From Jonquetella anthropi DSM 22815 (GTDB lineage: Bacteria; Synergistota; Synergistia; Synergistales; Dethiosulfovibrionaceae), in contig NZ_CM001376.1 in assembly GCF_000237805.1 (NCBI RefSeq), positions 1,540,349-1,604,348 of the forward strand: DNA of 64,000 bases, given 5' to 3'. Every line of letters starts with the position of its first letter. Positions within the stretch are counted from its first letter, which is position 1. A program made the translations under genes and the position numbers. Below the pieces are notes generated by a model. The model was given only the letters and a program-made list of their open reading frames with translations. It did no database searches and was not told the DNA's origin. Positions 59,020 through 64,000 of this stretch are shown here, one piece after another.

Positions 59020-59943
59020 ATGCAGGACCTTAAAAAGCACTGCCGTCTGGCAATCGTTCAGGCCGAGCCGATTCTTTTTGACAAGGCCGCCTGTGTCGCG
59101 AAAGCCGTTCAGCTGATCGGCGAGGCGGCGGCGAAGGGCGCCGAGTTCATCGTCTTTCCCGAGCTGTTTATCCCCGGTTACCCGGTGGGCATGACCTTTG
59201 GCTTCACGGTGGGGAAACGGGACGAGGGCGGCCGGGAGGACTGGAAGCGCTACTACGACAACTCGGTCGTGACCGGCGGCGAAGAGACGCGGCTCCTGTC
59301 CGAGGCGGCCAAACGCGCCGGCGCGTACGTCAGCATCGGCTTTTCGGAGCGGGACGGCGTGAGCGGGACCCTGTACAACTCCAACATGATTTTCGGCCCC
59401 ACCGGCGAGCTGCTTTCCCTGCACCGAAAGATCAAGCCGACTGGCTCCGAGCGGGTCGTCTGGGGCGACGGGAACAAGGGGTACTTCCCTGTCGTCGCCA
59501 CGCCTTGGGGCCCTGTGGGCGTCCTGATCTGCTGGGAGACCTACATGCCGCTGGCGCGGGTAGCCCTCTACGAGAAGGGTGTCTCGATCTACATCTCAGC
59601 GAACACGAACGACAACGAGGAGTGGCAGTCGACGATCCGGCACGTGGCTATTGAGGGCCACTGCTACTTCATCAACGCCGACCTGCTGATCACGAAGGAG
59701 AGCTATCCGAAGGGCCTGCACGAGCCGGAGCGGGTCGCTTCCCTCGAACGGACTGTTTGCCGCGGCGGTAGCTCGGTAATCGACCCGTACGGGCACGTGG
59801 TTGCTGGGCCGGTCTGGGACAAAGAGGACATCATCATCGCGGACCTCGATATGGACGAGGTAGCCAAAAGCCGAATGGAATTTGACGCCTGCGGCCATTA
59901 CTCCCGACCTGATATCTTCACGTTCCGGGCCGAAGAAAAATAG
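59020..59943 (+). CDS. Nitrilase-family carbon-nitrogen hydrolase
   Basis: The protein has 307 residues. The catalytic triad is visible: Glu in FPELFIPGYP (about residue 48), Lys in LHRKIKPTGSER (about 131) and Cys in GVLICWETYMP (about 165). The spacing and the TGSERVVWGDG segment match true nitrilases/cyanide-hydratase-like enzymes more than omega-amidases. The enzyme would hydrolyse a nitrile to an acid and ammonia. The substrate is unknown, and an amidase role cannot be excluded. It starts at ATG 59020 after ACAGGAGAG and forms a single-gene unit convergent with the DapA-type gene. Confidence 0.88.
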   Translation: MQDLKKHCRLAIVQAEPILFDKAACVAKAVQLIGEAAAKGAEFIVFPELFIPGYPVGMTFGFTVGKRDEGGREDWKRYYDNSVVTGGEETRLLSEAAKRAGAYVSIGFSERDGVSGTLYNSNMIFGPTGELLSLHRKIKPTGSERVVWGDGNKGYFPVVATPWGPVGVLICWETYMPLARVALYEKGVSIYISANTNDNEEWQSTIRHVAIEGHCYFINADLLITKESYPKGLHEPERVASLERTVCRGGSSVIDPYGHVVAGPVWDKEDIIIADLDMDEVAKSRMEFDACGHYSRPDIFTFRAEEK

Positions 59944-59981
59944 CGTTCATACGCGGCAGTCAAGAGAACTTGTTCAAGAGA

Positions 59982-60020
59982 CAAGCCGGCGCGCCTCACG
60001 GCGTGCCGGCTTGAGTTTGT
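59982..60020. terminator. Hairpin between the nitrilase and aldolase genes
   Basis: CAAGCCGGC.GCGCC and GGCGT.GCCGGCTTG pair around TCAC, followed by AGTTTGT. The T run is weak. It probably serves both convergent genes. Confidence 0.6.
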
Positions 60021-60038
60021 CTGCGATTAGCCGTCTTC

Positions 60039-60950
60039 TCAGACGACGTGCAGGTCGTACCCGGTTCGGCTCTGGAACGTTTCAAGCGTTTCGGCCAGCT
60101 GGCGCTCGGCCTCGGCGCCCAGCGGCAAAAACGGCAGGCGGAGCCGTCCTGACTTCCAGCCCAGCTTAGCCATGGCGCACTTGAGCCCCGGCACGCCCCA
60201 CTTGGACGTGACGGCCCCGTTGAGCGGAATCAGCTCGCCCTGCATGCGCCGCGCATCCGGTATATCCCCCGACAGAGCACGCTCGGCCAGCTCGACGCAG
60301 TAGTCCGGCGCGATGTTGGCCACTGCGAGCGTTCCTCCCACTCCGCCGGCGAGCAGCGTGGGCATGAGAAACGACCCGCTGCCGGCGAACACGGCGAAAC
60401 CCGGCCGGGCCTGATGGGCGACTTGGGCGATCTGGGCGATGACGCCGCCCGAGTCCTTGATCCCCGCCACGTTGGGGTGCTGAGACAGAGCCACGGTCAC
60501 GGCCGGAGGAATGTTGACGCCCGAGTTGCCCGGCATGTTGTAGAGCATGACGGGAAGCGGCGAGGCGTCGGCGACGGCGGTCAGCCACGCGGTCAGCCCT
60601 GCCGGGGTGAGAGCGCCCTTGTAGTACGTGGGGCTCAGGACGAGTACGGCGTCGGCTCCGGCGTCGGCAGCCGCCTCGTTCAGCTCTTTTGTGACCGGCA
60701 GGCTTTCGCTGCCTGTGCCGGCGATCATCGCTTTTGAAGGGGCCAAATGCGCCCGAACGAACTTCATCAGGTCGATTTTCTCCCGCTGGGTCAGGGACGC
60801 GAACTCGCCGTTGCTACCCATGACGACAATTCCAGCCAGTTTCGTCCGTCCCAGCCGCTCCAAGTTGAACGCCAAACTCTCGTAGTCGATTTTGTCGTCA
60901 TCGGTGAACGGCGTGACGATCGGCGCAAAAATCCCGCGAATTTCCTTCAT
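60039..60950 (-). CDS. DapA/N-acetylneuraminate lyase-family aldolase
   Basis: The protein has 303 residues from ATG 60950 (AGAGGAGGGG upstream). It is a TIM-barrel class I aldolase. The Schiff-base Lys is in AGIKDSGG, the catalytic Tyr in MLYNMPGNSG, and the N-terminal GIFAPIVTPFTDD and GSNGEFASLTQREKI define the family. Because a divergent LysR gene regulates it and no lysine genes are nearby, a catabolic 2-oxo-acid aldolase role is as likely as dihydrodipicolinate synthase. Substrate not assigned. Confidence 0.86.
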   Translation of the reverse strand: MKEIRGIFAPIVTPFTDDDKIDYESLAFNLERLGRTKLAGIVVMGSNGEFASLTQREKIDLMKFVRAHLAPSKAMIAGTGSESLPVTKELNEAAADAGADAVLVLSPTYYKGALTPAGLTAWLTAVADASPLPVMLYNMPGNSGVNIPPAVTVALSQHPNVAGIKDSGGVIAQIAQVAHQARPGFAVFAGSGSFLMPTLLAGGVGGTLAVANIAPDYCVELAERALSGDIPDARRMQGELIPLNGAVTSKWGVPGLKCAMAKLGWKSGRLRLPFLPLGAEAERQLAETLETFQSRTGYDLHVV

Positions 60951-61007
60951 GGTCTCCCCTCCTCTGGCCTTGCCGCCAGGTTCTGAACCGCTCGAGTTTC
61001 TTAATTC

Positions 61008-61058
61008 AGCATACCAGCTAAGCAATCATTGGTAAATCCAATGAATACTATTTATGAT
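61008..61058. promoter_or_regulatory. Divergent promoters with a shared LysR-type operator
   Basis: CATTGG-TAAAT-CCAATG (61027-61043) is a perfect 6-5-6 inverted repeat containing the T-N11-A LysR pattern. On the minus strand TTTACC (61031-61036), 17 nt, TATGCT (61008-61013) would drive the aldolase gene. On the plus strand TTGGTA (61029-61034), 18 nt, TATGAT (61053-61058) would drive the regulator gene. Both -35 elements overlap the palindrome. Confidence 0.65.
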
Positions 61059-61099
61059 ATGATCTATATAAATATCCATCTCTGAACGGGGGAATAAGG

Positions 61100-61987
61100 G
61101 TGCTTCTGACAGAAATCGAAACGTTTCTCGCCATCGCCGCGACGGGCAGCTTCCGCAAGGCCGGGGAAATGCTGAACGTCACCCAGTCGACCGTGAGCCT
61201 GAGGCTCAAGCGGCTGGAAAGCGAGCTGGGCTATTTGATGATCGACCGCCGTCGGGGGGACAAGCAGGTGCGTCTCACGCCGGCCGGAGACGGGTTCCTT
61301 CGGGCCGCCGAGCAGATTAAAACGGCCCTACAGTCGGTGACGACCGGCCGGGAGGCCGACTCAAAGCTGCGAATCGGGGCCGTTGACAGCGTGAACGTCT
61401 ATCTGTTGGCCGGGCTGTTCGAGTCGGTTCGGCAGAACGAGCCGAGCATTCACTTGGAAGTGGGGACTCACCAGAGCTGGCAGGTCTACGAGCTGATCGA
61501 GCGGAACGAGTTGGATCTCGGCTTCGTCCTGACGGCCCGCCCGTCGGTTCAGGTGACCGCAACGCCGCTGTTTTACGAGAACCTGTCGGTCATGCGGATC
61601 CGGCGAGACGACTGGCCGGAGGCAGTTTCTGCCGACGAGCTGGACCCAAAGGGCGAACTGCCCATCCTCTGGGGCGACCGCGTGGCGCTGTGGCACGACC
61701 AGATTTGGGATCCGACGGTATCGCCGCTCTGCCGTCCCGACACGGTGGCGCTCGTCCGTCGCCTGCTGGTTTCTCCCGACCAGTGGTGCCTCGTCCCCCA
61801 GTCCGTCCGCGCCGCGCTGGAAGGCGAGTTCTCGTTCCAGCAGCTGGCCGAGCGGCCGCCGCAGCGAATCTGCTACCGGCTTGAGCCCCGTCATCCCCGG
61901 CCCAGCGCCGTGAAGGCTCTGGCGGTCGTCCGGGAGCTGAGCGATCAGCTGGCCCAGTCGTACCAGGCGGACGGCTCCATCAGTTAA
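61100..61987 (+). CDS. LysR-family transcriptional regulator
   Basis: The protein has 295 residues and starts at a GTG after GGGGGAATAAGG. The N-terminal winged helix-turn-helix (about 1-62: ETFLAIAATGSFRKAGEMLNVTQSTVSLRLKRLE in outline) binds DNA. The remaining ~230 residues form the effector-binding domain. It is divergent from the aldolase gene across a 149-bp region with a LysR-type palindrome, so it most likely controls that gene and itself. The effector is unknown. Confidence 0.92.
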   Translation: MLLTEIETFLAIAATGSFRKAGEMLNVTQSTVSLRLKRLESELGYLMIDRRRGDKQVRLTPAGDGFLRAAEQIKTALQSVTTGREADSKLRIGAVDSVNVYLLAGLFESVRQNEPSIHLEVGTHQSWQVYELIERNELDLGFVLTARPSVQVTATPLFYENLSVMRIRRDDWPEAVSADELDPKGELPILWGDRVALWHDQIWDPTVSPLCRPDTVALVRRLLVSPDQWCLVPQSVRAALEGEFSFQQLAERPPQRICYRLEPRHPRPSAVKALAVVRELSDQLAQSYQADGSIS

Positions 61988-62020
61988 AAAAAGGCCGGCC
62001 CCAAACGGGCCGGCCTTTTT
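61986..62020. terminator. Bidirectional terminator between lysR-type and superoxide-reductase genes
   Basis: AAAAAAAGGCCGGCCC pairs with GGGCCGGCCTTTTT around CAAAC, with A and T runs on both sides. Confidence 0.93.
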
Positions 62021-62040
62021 CAGTTCCTCGCAGAAACTTG

Positions 62041-62433
62041 TTACTTGACGGCGAGAGGCTTTTCAGAGCCCCAGAGACCGTGGATATTGCAGTACGAAAG
62101 GGCCATCAGCGTGCCGCTCGTCTTGAGCTTGAGGGTCACAGATCCTTTCGGCTCGCAGAGCGACGGGCCTTCGTCCGCGCCCTTCGGCGATTCAGCGTGA
62201 GCGACGTAGTGGAAGTCCGCCAGCTCGATCGGATTTTTTGCCCCGTCGGGCAGGAAGAACAGCTTCATCCAGCTGATGTGGTGAGCCGTCGTGTTGGGGT
62301 GAGCGATCTCCTTCCCCACTGACAGGCAGACTTCAAACGCCTCGCCGGCCGCGACGGTTTCAGGAGCGTCGATGACAGGAACGTGCTTTTCGCCTTTCCA
62401 GTCGCCAGTCTGAATCAATTCGCCAAGTTTCAT
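62041..62433 (-). CDS. Superoxide reductase (class II, neelaredoxin/desulfoferrodoxin C-domain type)
   Basis: The protein has 130 residues from ATG 62433 (GGAGGAGG upstream); a longer frame to 62496 is unlikely. It reduces superoxide to hydrogen peroxide in anaerobes without releasing O2. The mononuclear Fe(His)4Cys site is visible: Glu and His in GEKHVPVI, two His in HPNTTAHHISW, and the Cys and last His in SYCNIHG. The N-terminal desulforedoxin domain is absent, making it the one-iron type. It is divergent from an 86-residue orphan gene. Confidence 0.92.
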   Translation of the reverse strand: MKLGELIQTGDWKGEKHVPVIDAPETVAAGEAFEVCLSVGKEIAHPNTTAHHISWMKLFFLPDGAKNPIELADFHYVAHAESPKGADEGPSLCEPKGSVTLKLKTSGTLMALSYCNIHGLWGSEKPLAVK

Positions 62434-62527
62434 ATCGATTACCTCCTCCAGTGGTGGTATATCTTGTATTATGACGGCCGCGAGGCCGTTTCGCAAGGAA
62501 AATCAGTCAAGGAGGATTACCCGTTAA

Positions 62528-62788
62528 ATGACTTACTGGGAAGTCCGCGCGTCGGCGACAGGCCGGTGGGACAGCAATATTCGCGTCGTGGCCTCTATTC
62601 TCCCGGTGCGGGACGTCGCCGAGGCGCGCCGCAGAGGCGCGACAGAGGAAAAGTTCTGGCAGGAAGCCGACGAAAAAGCCCGCCGAGTAGCCAGCCGCGC
62701 CGGCCTGCCTTCGCAGGCCGCCAGCCAACTGATTCGACGGGCCAAGAGCAACCCCTGTTTGGAAACTTTTTTGCTGATCGTCTATTAG
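62528..62788 (+). CDS. Small soluble protein of unknown function
   Basis: The protein has 86 residues, with ATG 62528 after AAGGAGG. It is mostly predicted helical and charged (RDVAEARRRGATEEKFWQEA and related segments), with a hydrophobic C terminus LETFLLIVY and a single Cys. No domain is recognised. It is divergent from superoxide reductase with a 94-bp shared promoter region that contains ACGGCC-GCGA-GGCCGT. It converges on the DnaJ-family gene with a 4-nt overlap of stops. Confidence 0.62.
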   Translation: MTYWEVRASATGRWDSNIRVVASILPVRDVAEARRRGATEEKFWQEADEKARRVASRAGLPSQAASQLIRRAKSNPCLETFLLIVY

Positions 62789-63678
62789 GCCAGCGCGCGC
62801 AGGCGCTCCCACAGCTCTTTCTGCTGGGGCGTCAGGCTCTGCGGCGTGGTGATCTCCACCCGGGCGAACAGGTCGCCTGACAGGCTCTCCTCCCGCAGGG
62901 GAAGGCCGCGCCCTTTCAGCCGAAGCCGCATGCCGCCCCTCGTGCCGGCCGGAATTTTTACGGTCACAGATCCGTCCACGGTAGGAACCTTCGCCGTGCC
63001 GCCCAAAGCGGCGTCCCACGGGGCCACAGGGACTTTCACCTCTAAGTCCCAGCCCTGAACGGCGAAGACCGGGTCAGTCCGGAACCTCACAGTGACGAAC
63101 AGATCACCGTTCGGCCCACCGCCCAAGCCGGGCGAGCCCTGGCCGCGAAGCCGAAGCCGCGTGCCGTCGCTGAGCCCCCGGGGCAGGTTGACCTCGATCT
63201 CCCGACTGCCCCGCTCGTCCCGAAGCGTCAAGGTCTTTCGCATCGGCGCGTGAAACGCCTCGCGGATCGACAGCTCGATCGACGCTTCCACGTCGCTTCC
63301 GCGCCGCCCCGCCGACGAGTGGAACGTCCGGCCGCCGCCGCCAAAACCGCCGAATATCGTCCTGAAGAACTCGCTGAAGTCCCCGGCGTCGCCGAAGTCC
63401 ACCCGCGTTCCGCCGGGGAAACCGCCGAACCCACCGGCCCCCTGAGAGGCGCTCTGCCAGTCCGGCCCCAGCTGGTCGTAGGTCGCCCGCTTCTGCGGGT
63501 CGTTCAGCACCTCGTAGGCCTCGTTAATGTCCTTGTAGCGGGCTTCCGCGTCCGGCGCCTTGTTCACGTCCGGATGGTACTTTTTCGCCAGCTTCCGATA
63601 CGCCGACTTGATCGCCGCCCCGTCGGCCGTGCGCTCGACGCCGAGTATTTTGTAATAATCCTTGTACGAAGCCGTCAC
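62785..63678 (-). CDS. DnaJ-family co-chaperone, CbpA-like (no zinc domain)
   Basis: The protein has 297 residues. An N-terminal J domain (about 1-72) carries the HPD motif in KKYHPDVNKAPD. A Gly/Phe-rich linker (about 78-125: GAGGFGGFPGG and FGGFGGGGRTF) leads to the two C-terminal beta-sandwich client-binding domains (LTLRDERGSREIEVNLPRG, then KVPVAPWDAALGGTAKVPTVDG, in outline). The CxxCxGxG zinc repeats of DnaJ are absent, as in CbpA. It stimulates DnaK ATPase. No dnaK/grpE are adjacent. Confidence 0.92.
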   Translation of the reverse strand: MTASYKDYYKILGVERTADGAAIKSAYRKLAKKYHPDVNKAPDAEARYKDINEAYEVLNDPQKRATYDQLGPDWQSASQGAGGFGGFPGGTRVDFGDAGDFSEFFRTIFGGFGGGGRTFHSSAGRRGSDVEASIELSIREAFHAPMRKTLTLRDERGSREIEVNLPRGLSDGTRLRLRGQGSPGLGGGPNGDLFVTVRFRTDPVFAVQGWDLEVKVPVAPWDAALGGTAKVPTVDGSVTVKIPAGTRGGMRLRLKGRGLPLREESLSGDLFARVEITTPQSLTPQQKELWERLRALA

Positions 63679-63757
63679 GGCCCATCACCTCTTATTTAAC
63701 TAATACTGACCTATGATACTGTGACCCTATTCGGCTGTGCAACGCCATTCTACCGAT

Positions 63758-64000
63758 CTATTCGGACGGGCGCGAGTTTTCCAGCTGTCTGAGCCGCCGG
63801 AGCTCGGGGACGATCATCAGCGTCGTGGCCGCCGTGGCCGCCAGGTCGGCCACCGGCATGGTGTACAGGAGCCCGTCAAACCCCCAAGCCAGAGGCAGCA
63901 GCAGAATTGCCGGCACCATGAACAGAATCCGCTGAACCAGCGTGAGCACGATCGACCGACCGGGCCGTCCGGTCGCCTGAAAATAGAGACCCGAGACGAT
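63758..64000 (-). CDS. MATE-family efflux protein, C-terminal part (runs off the window)
   Basis: The 80 codons before the stop read ...YFQATGRPGRSIVLTLVQR then ILFMVPAILLLPLAWGFDGL. This is the last two membrane helices and tail of a MATE transporter. The frame is open to the window edge, so the rest lies beyond 64000. It resembles the frameshifted MATE gene at 4949-6312 in plan but is a different gene. Confidence 0.85.
   Translation of the reverse strand: MVSGLYFQATGRPGRSIVLTLVQRILFMVPAILLLPLAWGFDGLLYTMPVADLAATAATTLMIVPELRRLRQLENSRPSE

Noticed and set aside
1-64000. CRISPR arrays, prophage or integrase modules, rRNA operons
   Set aside because: No regularly spaced direct repeats, phage structural or integrase genes, or rRNA sequences were seen on reading through. 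The only multi-copy elements are the two IS copies and the 87-bp coding repeats.

Overview
The window is about 64 kb of GC-rich bacterial chromosome with tightly packed, often overlapping genes. It encodes an anaerobic, amino-acid-oriented metabolism: NAD(P)-type glutamate dehydrogenase, a fused amino-acid ABC transporter, two TRAP systems, NhaC, YjiH, formate-tetrahydrofolate ligase, superoxide reductase and a 5-oxoproline/D-glutamate gene cluster. This gene set, and the outer-envelope style genes (BamB-like propeller, RodZ, O-antigen ligase-like), fit a member of the Synergistota (Jonquetella/Pyramidobacter-like). That placement is an inference from gene content and not a database match.

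Layout. 0.2-2.9 kb: a secreted VWA protein, uridine phosphorylase, cytidine deaminase and an AhpD-like protein. 3.0-3.1 kb: tRNA-Gln(CTG) and tRNA-Glu(CTC), whose terminator is split by an IS3-family (IS150-type) element at 3.17-4.89 kb. 4.9-12.3 kb (minus strand): a frameshifted MATE efflux gene, NhaC, an amino-acid ABC transporter and a Na/Pi cotransporter-like protein. 12.5-17.3 kb: a CapA-like phosphatase, a PatB/MalY C-S lyase, a HAD phosphatase, a small membrane protein and a DegT-type aminotransferase. 17.3-27.2 kb: a long, mostly overlapping gene string (zinc protease, membrane protein, rsmB, PASTA protein, rpe, rodZ-like, rimO, pgpA, cinA, thpR, recA) closed by a strong terminator. 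27.4-34.3 kb: a YhaM-like nuclease, an RluA-type pseudouridine synthase, a Cys-rich small protein, glutamate dehydrogenase, a threonine-synthase-like enzyme and iscS-iscU.

34.5-38.7 kb: an O-antigen-ligase-like membrane protein and an AI-2E/PerM protein, with a second copy of the same IS inside the terminator between them. 38.8-45.7 kb: gamma-glutamyltransferase and a YibE/F protein converge on an operon of pxpB, pxpC, pxpA, a DUF1445 (D-glutamate cyclase-type) gene and an Asp/Glu racemase-family gene, together suggesting recycling of gamma-glutamyl compounds, 5-oxoproline and D-glutamate to glutamate. 45.8-53.3 kb (minus): YjiH, a repeat-rich membrane-anchored protein, a PQQ-type propeller and a complete TAXI-TRAP system. 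53.3-56.8 kb: a visibly AT-rich block with a DctPQM TRAP system, probably acquired, that abuts the 3' stump of a host-like gene. 57.1-64 kb: fhs, a nitrilase-family amidase, a DapA-type aldolase divergent from a LysR regulator, superoxide reductase, a small orphan protein, a CbpA-like DnaJ protein and the 3' end of a second MATE gene that runs off the window.

The most notable system is the IS. Both copies sit in the loop of an intrinsic bidirectional terminator. The element carries its own terminator at the transposase 3' end and a hairpin that would hide the transposase ribosome-binding site in read-through transcripts. One copy keeps the A8 programmed-frameshift site. The other has lost two As and encodes a permanently fused transposase.
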